This document shows, piece after piece, positions 1-6,615 of a stretch of DNA of 10,910 nt. Numbering within the stretch: position 1 is the first letter of the stretch; each line of letters begins with the position of its first letter. A program made the translations under genes and the position numbers. The DNA is taken from assembly GCA_002401545.1 (NCBI GenBank), contig NVTJ01000088.1, forward strand, positions 1 through 10,910, read 5' to 3'. The DNA is from Alphaproteobacteria bacterium (GTDB lineage: Bacteria; Pseudomonadota; Alphaproteobacteria; Sphingomonadales; Emcibacteraceae). The notes under the pieces were generated by a model that did not search any database, was not told the DNA's origin, and was given only the letters and a program-made list of their open reading frames with translations.

Positions 1-934
1 AAAGATCCCCCACAAGGGCTGCTATCTTCTTGCCCTTCACATTTGACGCAATGGCGTCAAAGGCTTCGTCCCATGAGGCGGGCTGCAATGCCCCGCCACG
101 GCGCACATAAGGCTGATCAAGGCGGTTATATTTCAGGCCGTCAACGGCTTGGCGGGTCTTGTCGGAAATCCATTCTTCGTTCACATCCTCATGAACGCGC
201 GGCAGAAAGCGCATCACTTGCGCCCCCCTAGCATCGGCTCTTATGCTTGAACCCATGGCATCATGAACATCGAAGGTTTCCGTTGATTTCAGTTCCCAGG
301 GCCGGGCCGTGAAAGCGTAAGGCTTGTTGGTCAGGGCGCCAACGGGACAAAGATCAACCACATTGCCGGAAAGTTCCGACGCAAAAGGCTGTTCCTGATA
401 AGTGGTAATCTCAAGATGATCGCCGCGCCCAATGCCGCCCAGAGCCGGAACCCCCGCGATTTCATCGGCAAAACGAACGCAGCGCGTGCAATGAATACAG
501 CGGGTCATCACGGTTTTCACCAACGGCCCAAAATCATCCTTGGAGACAATACGGCGCGTATCCGTGTAACGGTTATCATCACCGCTGTAAGCAAGATATT
601 GATCCTGGAGATCACATTCCCCGCCCTGATCACAAACCGGGCAATCCAGCGGGTGATTGATCAGGGTAAATTCCAGGACCCCTTCCCGTCCGCGTTTTAC
701 CTTGTCACTTTTGGTATGGATCACCATGCCGTCACCGGCAGGCATGGCACATGAGGCAATCAGTTTCGGTGCCTTTTCCATTTCCACAAGGCACATGCGG
801 CAATTGCCGGAGATAGACAGACGTTCATGAAAGCAGAAACGCGGTATTTCAATACCCGCAGCCTCGCAGGCCTGAAGAACAGTTGACCCGCCTTCGACCT
901 CTACCTCAATTCCATCAATGGTAAGCGTTGGCAT
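1..934 (-). CDS. nuoG: NADH-quinone oxidoreductase subunit G (complex I 75-kDa subunit), N-terminal part, truncated by window edge
   Basis: This is the iron-sulfur subunit of the peripheral arm of complex I; it carries electrons from NuoF towards cluster N2 in NuoB. I translated it by hand from the ATG at 934-932: 311 codons are visible, and the family usually has about 690 residues. Cluster ligands are all present: C34, C45, C48 and C62 for the 2Fe-2S cluster N1b; H94, C98, C101 and C107 for N5; C146, C149, C152 and C196 (CIHCTRC, then LCPVGAL) for N4. The four cysteines of the extra cluster N7 found in the E. coli protein are missing; the corresponding stretch (about residues 218-235) has no cysteine, as is usual in alphaproteobacteria and mitochondria. 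The molybdopterin-oxidoreductase-like domain has only begun when the window ends. A GGAG eight bases before the ATG supports the start. It lies 20 bases after nuoF in the same operon. Confidence 0.96.
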   Translation of the reverse strand, partial: MPTLTIDGIEVEVEGGSTVLQACEAAGIEIPRFCFHERLSISGNCRMCLVEMEKAPKLIASCAMPAGDGMVIHTKSDKVKRGREGVLEFTLINHPLDCPVCDQGGECDLQDQYLAYSGDDNRYTDTRRIVSKDDFGPLVKTVMTRCIHCTRCVRFADEIAGVPALGGIGRGDHLEITTYQEQPFASELSGNVVDLCPVGALTNKPYAFTARPWELKSTETFDVHDAMGSSIRADARGAQVMRFLPRVHEDVNEEWISDKTRQAVDGLKYNRLDQPYVRRGGALQPASWDEAFDAIASNVKGKKIAALVGDL

Positions 935-954
935 TCTTTAAACTCCACACTTCA

Positions 955-2238
955 TCACGCCGCAGTACGGCTTTTTTTATAGTCCAGAATACGACGTTCC
1001 ACTTCGGGCCGGAAATGACGGAACAGACCCTGTATAGGCCATGCCGCCGCATCTCCGAGCGCACAAATGGTATGCCCTTCAATTTTTTTGGTCACATCCA
1101 GCAGCAGATCAATCTCGGACAGCTCTGCTTCACCGGTCACCATGCGGTTCATGATCCGCGCCATCCATCCCGTACCTTCCCGGCAGGGCGTGCATTGACC
1201 ACAGCTTTCATGCTGGTAAAAGGCCGACAGCCTTGCGATGGCCTTAACAATATCAGTGGATTTATCCATGACGATAACCGCCGCTGTACCAAGGCCGGTT
1301 CCCTCTGCCTTCAGACTGTCAAAATCCATCAAAACCGTGTCGCAGATGCTTTTTGGCAACATATGAACGGACGAACCGCCCGGAATGATCGCCAGAAGAT
1401 TATCCCAGCCACCGCGAACACCCCCCGCGTGTTTTTCAATGAGTTCCTTCAGCGGAATCCCCATTTCTTCTTCCACATTGCACGGGTTGTTCACATGGCC
1501 GGAAATGCAGAAAAGTTTCGTTCCGGTATTATTTTCCCGACCCAGTCCCGCAAACCATGACCCACCCCGGCGCAGAATGGTCGGTGCAACGGCAATGGAC
1601 TCCACATTATTCACCGTCGTCGGACAACCATAAAGGCCCACATTGGCCGGAAAAGGCGGTTTCAGGCGCGGCTGACCTTTCTTGCCTTCAAGGCTTTCAA
1701 TCAGCGCGGTTTCTTCACCGCAGATATAGGCCCCGGCACCCCGGTGGACATAAATATCAAACTTATATCCGGTGCCGCAGGAATTCTCGCCGATCAATCC
1801 GGCGGCATAGGCTTCCTCAATGGCCGCATCCAGCACATCAGCCTCATGAACAAATTCACCGCGAATATAGATATAGGCCGCACAGGCCCGCATGGCAAAA
1901 CCGGCCACAAGGCAACCTTCAATCAACTTATGGGGGTCATGACGCATAATCTCCCGGTCCTTGCAGGTTCCCGGTTCTCCCTCATCCGCATTAACCACCA
2001 GATAATGGGGCCGCCCATCCAACTGTTTGGGCATGAAGGACCATTTCAGACCCGTCGGGAAACCAGCCCCGCCGCGTCCGCGAAGGCCGGAAGCCTTCAT
2101 CTCATCAATGATCCAGTCCTCGCCCTTATCAAGTATTTCTTTGGTGCCGTCCCAGTCACCGCGTTTCCTCGCCGCTTCAAGCCCATAGCTCTGGTAGCCA
2201 TAAAGGTTGGTAAAGATACGATCTTTATCTGCAAGCAT
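955..2238 (-). CDS. nuoF: NADH-quinone oxidoreductase subunit F (51-kDa, NADH- and FMN-binding)
   Basis: NuoF oxidises NADH, holds FMN, and passes electrons to the 4Fe-4S cluster N3; it works with NuoE and NuoG at the tip of the cytoplasmic arm. The 427-residue product has the normal family length. Visible motifs are the glycine-rich GRGGAGFPTGLKW (54-66), NADEGEPGT (83-91) and GAGAYICGEETALIESLEG (167-185), all part of the FMN/NADH pocket. The N3 ligands are C346, C349 and C352 (ESCGQCTPCREG) with C392 in TICALGD. An upstream in-frame ATG at 2265 would add nine residues and run deep into nuoE. I prefer the ATG at 2238-2236, which overlaps the nuoE stop by one base (TAATG) and has GGAGGG eight bases upstream. 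That overlap suggests translational coupling to nuoE. Confidence 0.98.
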   Translation of the reverse strand: MLADKDRIFTNLYGYQSYGLEAARKRGDWDGTKEILDKGEDWIIDEMKASGLRGRGGAGFPTGLKWSFMPKQLDGRPHYLVVNADEGEPGTCKDREIMRHDPHKLIEGCLVAGFAMRACAAYIYIRGEFVHEADVLDAAIEEAYAAGLIGENSCGTGYKFDIYVHRGAGAYICGEETALIESLEGKKGQPRLKPPFPANVGLYGCPTTVNNVESIAVAPTILRRGGSWFAGLGRENNTGTKLFCISGHVNNPCNVEEEMGIPLKELIEKHAGGVRGGWDNLLAIIPGGSSVHMLPKSICDTVLMDFDSLKAEGTGLGTAAVIVMDKSTDIVKAIARLSAFYQHESCGQCTPCREGTGWMARIMNRMVTGEAELSEIDLLLDVTKKIEGHTICALGDAAAWPIQGLFRHFRPEVERRILDYKKSRTAA

Positions 2239-2855
2239 TATTCCTGCCCTCCCTGTGCCGCGCAAAATTCCTTCAATGTGGTCGGGCCACCCCGAGGTGC
2301 CGATTTATGACGGTCCGTGGTTTGTGGACCAGAGACGGGAACATCACCGTTTTTTATGGCCTTGATGAATTTCCGGGTACTTCTGTCATCCAGATCTTCA
2401 TAATATTCTTTTCTGTAGGCAATCACCGGCGCATTGACACAGGCCCCGGCACATTCCACTTCCAGCAGGGTAAATTCACCGTCCTCTGTGGTTTCGCCGA
2501 AACCGATACCCAGTTCTTGCTTGCAAGCCGTCACAACGTCATCCGAGCCGCGCAGCCAGCAGGGTGTCGTGGTGCAGACCTCAATCACATGGCGGCCCAC
2601 GGGTTTCAGGTTATACATGGTATAGAATGTGGCCACTTCCTGCACCCGGATATAGGGCATTTCCAGCATATCGGCGATATATTCCATCACCGGAACCGAA
2701 ACCCAGCCGTTATTCTGTTCCTGCGCGCGGGTGAGCAGAGGCATCACCGCACTTTGTTTGCGATCAGATGGATATTTGGCAAATTGCCCCTCCGCCCATT
2801 CCATATTTTCGGGGCTAAAGACAAAGCTTTCCGCATTTCTTACACTGATGTTCAT
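2238..2855 (-). CDS. nuoE: NADH-quinone oxidoreductase subunit E (24-kDa, 2Fe-2S)
   Basis: NuoE is the thioredoxin-fold 2Fe-2S subunit of complex I that sits beside NuoF and carries the off-path cluster N1a. The 205-residue protein has the expected ligand pattern: C94 and C99 (CTTTPC), then C135 and C139 (ECAGACVNAP). The N-terminal helical part (about 1-85) contains VQEVATFYTMYN, typical of the family. A C-terminal tail after about residue 170 (GPQTTDRHKSAPRGGPTTL) is similar in style to the proline/glycine-rich tails of alphaproteobacterial NuoE and ends just before nuoF. The ATG overlaps the nuoD stop by three bases (ATGA), which indicates coupled translation. No other start competes well. 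Confidence 0.98.
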   Translation of the reverse strand: MNISVRNAESFVFSPENMEWAEGQFAKYPSDRKQSAVMPLLTRAQEQNNGWVSVPVMEYIADMLEMPYIRVQEVATFYTMYNLKPVGRHVIEVCTTTPCWLRGSDDVVTACKQELGIGFGETTEDGEFTLLEVECAGACVNAPVIAYRKEYYEDLDDRSTRKFIKAIKNGDVPVSGPQTTDRHKSAPRGGPTTLKEFCAAQGGQE

Positions 2856-4030
2856 CGGTCAACCTCTCCGAATACAATATCAAAGGAACCCATCAATGCC
2901 GGAACATCTGCCAGCATATGACCGCGTGCCACATAATCCATCGCCTGTAAATGAGCGAATCCCGGGGCGCGTATCTTGCAGCGATAGGGCTTGTTGCTGC
3001 CATCTGAAACCAGATAAACGCCAAATTCACCTTTGGGTGCCTCAACGGCGACATAAACTTCACCTTCGGGGACTTTAAAGCCTTCGGTATAGAGTTTGAA
3101 ATGCTGGATCAGGGCCTCCATGGAGGTTGTGATTTTATCCCGGCGCGGCGGCGTTACGGTATGATCCGCTGACAGCACATCACCTTTTGGCATTTTTTCA
3201 ATACATTGGCGGATGATCCGCATACTCTGATACATTTCCTCAATGCGCAGAACAAACCGGTCATAGCAATCACCGTTTTTGCCGACGACCACATCAAAAT
3301 CCATTTCGTTATAGACATCATAGGGCTGTGCCTTGCGCAGGTCCCACGGCACATTTGAGCCGCGCAACATGGCCCCGGTAAACCCCAGCGCATAACATTC
3401 TTCAGCGGTCACCACGCCAATATCCACATTGCGCTGTTTGAAGATACGGTTTTCCGTCACCAGCGTTTCAATATCATTCATCGTGCCGGGGAAATGATCG
3501 CACCAGCGCAGAATATCATCGGCAAGGCCCGCAGGCAGGTCCTGATGAACACCGCCGGGGCGGAAATAGTTGGCGTGAAGCCGCGCACCTGATACCCGCT
3601 CATAAAATTCCATCAGCAGTTCACGTTCCTCAAAACCCCAGAGAATCGGGGTCAGGGCACCCACATCCATGCCGTGGGCGGTCACATTCATGATGTGATT
3701 GAGGATACGGCCAATCTCGGCATACAGAACCCGGATATATTGCCCGCGCTCCGGCACTTCCAGCCCCAGAAGCTTTTCAATAGCCAGACAAAAGGCATGT
3801 TCCTGATTCATCGGCGAGACATAATCAAGCCGGTCAAAATAAGGAATGGCCTGAAGATAGGTTTTATTCTCGATCAGCTTTTCAGTACCCCGGTGCAATA
3901 ATCCGATATGGGGATCAGCCCGCTCCACAACCTCACCATCAAGCTCCAGAATCAACCGTAAAACTCCATGAGCCGCAGGATGCTGAGGCCCGAAATTTAT
4001 ATTGTAGTTTTTAATATCTACTTCAGCCAT
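2852..4030 (-). CDS. nuoD: NADH-quinone oxidoreductase subunit D (49-kDa, quinone site)
   Basis: NuoD forms, with NuoB, the pocket where ubiquinone is reduced at the base of the cytoplasmic arm. The 392-residue protein is of standard length for a free-standing NuoD. It begins MAEVDIKNYNINFGPQHPAA, and the loop HPAAHG contains H21. Y70 in FDRLDY lies 49 residues later, the same spacing as the His38/Tyr87 quinone-ligand pair of the Thermus subunit. The family signature LHRGTEKLIE is at 45-54. The C-terminus ends FGEVDR, also typical. The ATG lies three bases after the nuoC stop. E. coli fuses C and D, whereas here they are separate genes, as in most alphaproteobacteria. Confidence 0.98.
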   Translation of the reverse strand: MAEVDIKNYNINFGPQHPAAHGVLRLILELDGEVVERADPHIGLLHRGTEKLIENKTYLQAIPYFDRLDYVSPMNQEHAFCLAIEKLLGLEVPERGQYIRVLYAEIGRILNHIMNVTAHGMDVGALTPILWGFEERELLMEFYERVSGARLHANYFRPGGVHQDLPAGLADDILRWCDHFPGTMNDIETLVTENRIFKQRNVDIGVVTAEECYALGFTGAMLRGSNVPWDLRKAQPYDVYNEMDFDVVVGKNGDCYDRFVLRIEEMYQSMRIIRQCIEKMPKGDVLSADHTVTPPRRDKITTSMEALIQHFKLYTEGFKVPEGEVYVAVEAPKGEFGVYLVSDGSNKPYRCKIRAPGFAHLQAMDYVARGHMLADVPALMGSFDIVFGEVDR

Positions 4031-4033
4031 TTT

Positions 4034-4654
4034 TTAACTCTCTTGCCCCTCTTCTGCTTTTTCGTCGCCGGGCAGAATATATTTGGCCCCTTCCCAAGGT
4101 GACATAAAATCAAAATCGCGAAATTCCTGCTGCAATTTAACCGGTTCATAGATAACCCGTCTTTCTTCCTCACTATAACGAACTTCAACATAGCCGGTGA
4201 GGGGAAAATCACGGCGCAGGGGATGGCCCTGAAAGCCATAATCCGTCAGCAGACGGCGCAGGTCAGGATGGCCGTCAAACATGACACCATACATGTCCCA
4301 TACTTCGCGTTCATACCAGTTGGCATTGGGGAATACCTCGATGACAGACGGCACCGGCGTTTCATCATCGGCCTGCGTCTTGATTCTGATACGGATATTA
4401 TGCTTCAGGCTGAGCAGATGATAAACCACATCAAACCGCTTGCGCCGTTCAGGATAATCCACGCCGCAAATATCGGTGAGCTGCACAAATTTGAAGCTCG
4501 CCTCATCGCGCAATGTGGTCAGAATGCTGACAATTTTGTCTGCCCGTGCTGTGATGACCAACTCGCCAAAGGCAACCTCATAATCATGCACAGCATTTTC
4601 AAGGCCACCCACAATGGCCTGACCCATCTCATCTAGTGTTTCCAGATTGCTCAT
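4034..4654 (-). CDS. nuoC: NADH-quinone oxidoreductase subunit C (30-kDa)
   Basis: NuoC is a structural subunit of the connecting arm of complex I; it has no cofactor and packs against NuoD. The product is 206 residues from the start chosen here. The 30-kDa-subunit signature lies at about 115-136 (EREVWDMYGVMFDGHPDL and following), then GFQGHPLRRDFPLTGYVEV (140-158). Two ATGs lie close together, at 4660 and 4654. The upstream one is only three bases from the nuoB stop with no room for a ribosome site. The one at 4654 has AAGGA six bases before it, so I use it; the other would add MV. The acidic C-terminus (GDEKAEEGQES) is variable in the family. Confidence 0.97.
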   Translation of the reverse strand: MSNLETLDEMGQAIVGGLENAVHDYEVAFGELVITARADKIVSILTTLRDEASFKFVQLTDICGVDYPERRKRFDVVYHLLSLKHNIRIRIKTQADDETPVPSVIEVFPNANWYEREVWDMYGVMFDGHPDLRRLLTDYGFQGHPLRRDFPLTGYVEVRYSEEERRVIYEPVKLQQEFRDFDFMSPWEGAKYILPGDEKAEEGQES

Positions 4655-4663
4655 CACCATTCC

Positions 4664-5203
4664 TTACCTGTCCAGAGCCGTCGTACGGCGAATCTTCTTC
4701 TGAAGCTGTAAAATGCCATAAACCAGCGCTTCCGCCGTGGGCGGACAGCCGGGAACATAAATATCAACGGGAACAATCCTGTCGCAGCCGCGCACAACAG
4801 AATATGAATAATGATAATAACCGCCGCCATTGGCACAGCTACCCATGGAAATCACATAGCGCGGCTCTGCCATCTGGTCATATACTTTGCGCAAGGCGGG
4901 GGCCATTTTGTTGGTCAGGGTGCCGGCCACGATCATCACGTCCGATTGACGGGGGGACGCCCGCGGGGCAAAGCCCATCCGTTCCACATCATAGCGCGGC
5001 ATACTGGAATGCATCATTTCAACCGCGCAGCAAGCCAGACCAAATGTCATCCACCACAGAGAGCCGGTACGCGCCCAGGCGATGACATCATCAAGGCTCG
5101 CCACAACGAACCCTTTATCGGACAGGTCGTCCGAAAGTGTTTTAAAATAGACGTCCTGATCGGTAACGGGCAAATTTTCTGCGGTTGTCATGTCTACTCC
5201 CAT
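4664..5203 (-). CDS. nuoB: NADH-quinone oxidoreductase subunit B (20-kDa, cluster N2)
   Basis: NuoB (PSST) holds the 4Fe-4S cluster N2, the last redox centre before ubiquinone. The 179-residue protein carries the ligands C58 and C59 (GLACCAVEMM), C123 (GSCANGGGYYHYSY) and C153 (VPGCPPTAEAL). Three ATGs are possible. The one at 5224 has no obvious ribosome site. The one at 5203 gives MGVDMTT, has AAGGGAG seven bases upstream, and matches the MGV start that I recall from other alphaproteobacterial NuoB proteins. The one at 5191 has GGGAG five bases upstream and would give 175 residues starting MTTAEN. I chose 5203; it overlaps the end of nuoA by ten bases. The start is less certain than the gene. 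Confidence 0.96.
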   Translation of the reverse strand: MGVDMTTAENLPVTDQDVYFKTLSDDLSDKGFVVASLDDVIAWARTGSLWWMTFGLACCAVEMMHSSMPRYDVERMGFAPRASPRQSDVMIVAGTLTNKMAPALRKVYDQMAEPRYVISMGSCANGGGYYHYSYSVVRGCDRIVPVDIYVPGCPPTAEALVYGILQLQKKIRRTTALDR

Positions 5204-5559
5204 TCCAGCGCTCCCTTCTTCCACTCATAGATAAACCCGATGGTCAGCACACCCAGAAAAATCATCATGGATACAAAGCCAAAGATTCCGATTTTCCCCA
5301 GCGATATGGCCCAGGGAAACAGGAAGGCCACCTCCAGATCAAAAATGATAAACAGAATCGCCACCAGATAAAAACGCACATCAAAGGGCTTGCGCGCACT
5401 GTCAAAAGCCTCAAACCCGCATTCATAAGCGGACAGCTTTTCCGTGTCCGGCTTCTGCTCAACCACCAACATGGGGAGCACAATGAATATGCAGGATAAA
5501 ATTATGGCAATAAAAAAGAAAATCAGAATTGGAAGATATTCGAGCAGCATTTCGTTCAT
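5194..5559 (-). CDS. nuoA: NADH-quinone oxidoreductase subunit A (ND3-like membrane subunit)
   Basis: NuoA is the ND3-type inner-membrane subunit of complex I, at the joint between the membrane arm and the quinone site. The 121-residue product shows three hydrophobic segments, at about 9-31, 62-84 and 91-113. The first loop contains the conserved YECGFE (Y45, C47), the loop that moves between active and resting states in the mitochondrial enzyme. The second helix carries the conserved acidic pair D74 and E76 in FDLEVAFLFPW. It is the first gene of the nuo operon. AGAAGGGG lies about ten bases before the ATG at 5559, which favours this start over the second ATG three codons later. Confidence 0.97.
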   Translation of the reverse strand: MNEMLLEYLPILIFFFIAIILSCIFIVLPMLVVEQKPDTEKLSAYECGFEAFDSARKPFDVRFYLVAILFIIFDLEVAFLFPWAISLGKIGIFGFVSMMIFLGVLTIGFIYEWKKGALEWE

Positions 5560-5593
5560 CTGTGCCCAACCCCTTCTATATTAAATTGTTACA

Positions 5594-5624
5594 GGTGGAA
5601 CCGATGCCCATAGCGACGTCCACC
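5594..5624 (-). repeat. inverted repeat in the nuoA leader
   Basis: The minus strand has GGTGGA (5624-5619) and TCCACC (5599-5594), a perfect six-base-pair stem with a 19-base loop, between the putative nuo promoter and the nuoA start. It would fold in the leader RNA. No run of T follows it directly, so it is not an ordinary terminator. Its function is unknown. Confidence 0.4.
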
Positions 5625-5634
5625 CCTCTATGAT

Positions 5635-5664
5635 TTAATAGCCCGAAGTGAAGCAAAATGCCAA
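5635..5664 (-). promoter_or_regulatory. putative sigma70-type promoter of the nuo operon
   Basis: On the minus strand TTGGCA (5664-5659) and TATTAA (5640-5635) are separated by 18 bases. They match the -35 and -10 consensus at five and four of six positions. The site lies downstream of the tRNA terminator hairpin and would start transcription near 5628, giving a leader of about 70 bases before nuoA. It is placed by pattern and position only; other starts are possible. Confidence 0.45.
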
Positions 5665-5677
5665 TGCTTTTTTTGGT

Positions 5678-5718
5678 AAAAAACTTCACATGTAAAGAAT
5701 ATCAAGACAATGTGAAAT
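5678..5718 (-). terminator. intrinsic terminator after tRNA-Asp
   Basis: On the minus strand the arms ATTTCACAT (5718-5710) and ATGTGAAGT (5691-5683) pair over nine positions with one G-T wobble. They enclose an 18-base loop and are followed directly by a run of T (to 5678). The site is 11 bases past the encoded CCA of tRNA-Asp and just before the nuo promoter, so it should separate the tRNA transcript from nuo. The stem is A+T-rich, so it may be leaky. Confidence 0.6.
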
Positions 5719-5728
5719 ATAAGGAAAA

Positions 5729-5805
5729 TGGCGGGAGTGACGGGACTCGAACCCGCGACCTCTGGCGTGACAGGCCAGCGCTCTAACCAACTGAGCTACA
5801 CCCCC
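5729..5805 (-). tRNA. tRNA-Asp (anticodon GTC)
   Basis: The minus strand folds as a full cloverleaf of 77 bases including an encoded CCA (5731-5729). The acceptor strand GGGGGTG (5805-5799) pairs with CACTCCC with one G-T wobble. The anticodon stem is CTGGC/GCCAG with the loop CTGTCAC, so the anticodon is GTC (plus-strand 5769-5771). The T arm contains GGTTCGAGTCC. The discriminator base is G, an identity element of tRNA-Asp. It reads codons GAC and GAT. Confidence 0.98.
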
Positions 5806-5820
5806 CTAAGGTGTGTGACT

Positions 5821-5849
5821 GATTTAAGGCATTCACCCCATCCAGTCAA
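5821..5849 (-). promoter_or_regulatory. putative promoter directly upstream of tRNA-Asp
   Basis: TTGACT (5849-5844) and TAAATC (5826-5821) on the minus strand are 17 bases apart, with the -10 box about 15 bases before the mature tRNA-Asp. The -35 matches at five positions and the -10 at only three. tRNA-Asp may instead be read through from tRNA-Val, since I see no terminator between them. Confidence 0.35.
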
Positions 5850-5914
5850 GCGGCTAATGTCAAATTTTACAAATTAAAATCCGACAAACTAAACCACTGT
5901 AATATTTAAAAGAA

Positions 5915-5990
<76 letters not shown>

Positions 5991-6031
5991 CATTTCTTAA
6001 ATAACATAATGCTTTAAGCAAAACGTGGATG

Positions 6032-6058
6032 CATATCTACAGACTGTTTGAAGATATG
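6032..6058. repeat. inverted repeat upstream of tRNA-Val
   Basis: CATATCT (6032-6038 when read on the plus strand) and AGATATG (6052-6058) are a perfect seven-base inverted repeat with a 13-base loop. It lies between the hupB terminator and tRNA-Val, where the tRNA promoter is expected. No T run follows on either strand, so it is not a terminator. I could not identify convincing -35 and -10 boxes for tRNA-Val here. Confidence 0.35.
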
Positions 6059-6066
6059 TAAAGCAT

Positions 6067-6102
6067 AAAAAAAGACGGCAGGCGTTTTTCCGCCCAACCG
6101 TC
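6067..6102 (-). terminator. intrinsic terminator of hupB
   Basis: On the minus strand GACGG (6102-6098) pairs with CCGTC (6078-6074), and inside them GGCG (6094-6091) pairs with CGCC (6084-6081), around a six-base loop. A run of seven T (6073-6067) follows. The hairpin starts 18 bases after the hupB stop. On the opposite strand it is also followed by T6, so it could work in both directions. Confidence 0.88.
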
Positions 6103-6119
6103 TTTTTTCAATAAGAAAA

Positions 6120-6395
6120 TTATTTATTCACAGCGTCTTTAAGACCCTTGCCTGCCTTGAATTTAGGCTGCTTGGATGCCGGAATTTGAATTTTTTCACC
6201 GGTACGCGGATTGCGGCCTTCACTGGCAGCGCGTTGCGCAACACTAAAGGTTCCGAAACCTACCAGACGTACATCTCCCCCTGCTGCCAAGGCGTCTGTA
6301 ATTGATGAAAATACACCGTCAACTGCGCTCGCAGCATCTACTTTGGAAAAACCGGCGGCGGTTGCCACTGCGGCGATCAGATCGTTTTTATTCAC
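6120..6395 (-). CDS. hupB: DNA-binding protein HU (nucleoid-associated)
   Basis: HU is a small dimeric protein that bends and compacts DNA in the nucleoid. The 91-residue product starts (V/M)NKNDLIAAVATAAGFSKVD and has the family's VGFGTFSVAQRAASEGRNP (45-63), followed by the DNA-binding arm GRNPRTGEKIQIPAS (60-74), and a lysine-rich end. The open frame extends to an ATG at 6509, but that would add 38 residues that do not resemble HU and would place the start upstream of the promoter. I use the GTG at 6395-6393: it has AAGGGG (6407-6402) six bases upstream, aligns with the normal HU N-terminus, and gives the usual family length. It is transcribed alone, with its own promoter and terminator, between lon and the tRNA genes. 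The symbol could also be given as hup. Confidence 0.95.
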   Translation of the reverse strand: MNKNDLIAAVATAAGFSKVDAASAVDGVFSSITDALAAGGDVRLVGFGTFSVAQRAASEGRNPRTGEKIQIPASKQPKFKAGKGLKDAVNK

Positions 6396-6444
6396 TATCT
6401 TCCCCTTATGTATGAGTTTTACTAAACTGGTTAAAAGTGGCTGC

Positions 6445-6473
6445 AGTGTAGACGCGGTTTTTTGTTTCGTCAA
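6445..6473 (-). promoter_or_regulatory. sigma70-type promoter of hupB
   Basis: TTGACG (6473-6468) and TACACT (6450-6445) on the minus strand are exactly 17 bases apart and match the consensus at five and four positions. Transcription would begin near 6438, about 43 bases before the GTG start of hupB. This is the best promoter match in the window and fits a highly expressed nucleoid protein. Confidence 0.65.
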
Positions 6474-6548
6474 AGGGAAAACCTCACAAAACTGCGGTTT
6501 TTCACACAAAGTTTGCTTGACATTGAAATAACTTCGTTTTTTGACAAT

Positions 6549-6582
6549 AAAAAAGCACCCGACTTATACAGAAGAGTGCTTT
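6549..6582 (-). terminator. intrinsic terminator of lon
   Basis: On the minus strand AAAGCACTC (6582-6574) pairs with GGGTGCTTT (6560-6552) over nine positions with one G-T wobble. The loop is 13 bases, and the T run continues beyond the stem to 6549. It begins 33 bases after the lon stop. Confidence 0.8.
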
Positions 6583-6615
6583 ACCCCCCGAAACAGGCAA
6601 TTATAAGATCAAATT

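Noticed and set aside
928..1560. Long plus-strand open frame (210 codons) opposite nuoF
   Set aside because: It is antisense to nuoF, whose protein is unmistakable. Its translation has no recognisable domain and is rich in His, Arg, Phe and Pro, as expected for a shadow frame.
1744..2310. Plus-strand open frame (188 codons) opposite nuoF and nuoE
   Set aside because: It lies antisense to two well-conserved genes, with no motif and no promoter or ribosome site of its own.
2307..2921. Plus-strand open frame (204 codons) opposite nuoE
   Set aside because: It is a shadow of nuoE, with no recognisable protein family.
4223..5230. Three plus-strand open frames (about 137, 149 and 139 codons) opposite nuoC and nuoB
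   Set aside because: They overlap each other or known genes in antisense and show no domain or membrane pattern.
6396..6509. Extended HU N-terminus from the ATG at 6509
   Set aside because: It would start upstream of the hupB promoter and add 38 residues not found in HU. A GTG with a good ribosome site gives the normal protein.
6552..6582. GCACTC/GAGTGC arms near the lon 3' end as a CIRCE-like operator
   Set aside because: The arms resemble part of CIRCE, but the loop length and flanks differ and a T run follows directly. It is better explained as the lon terminator.
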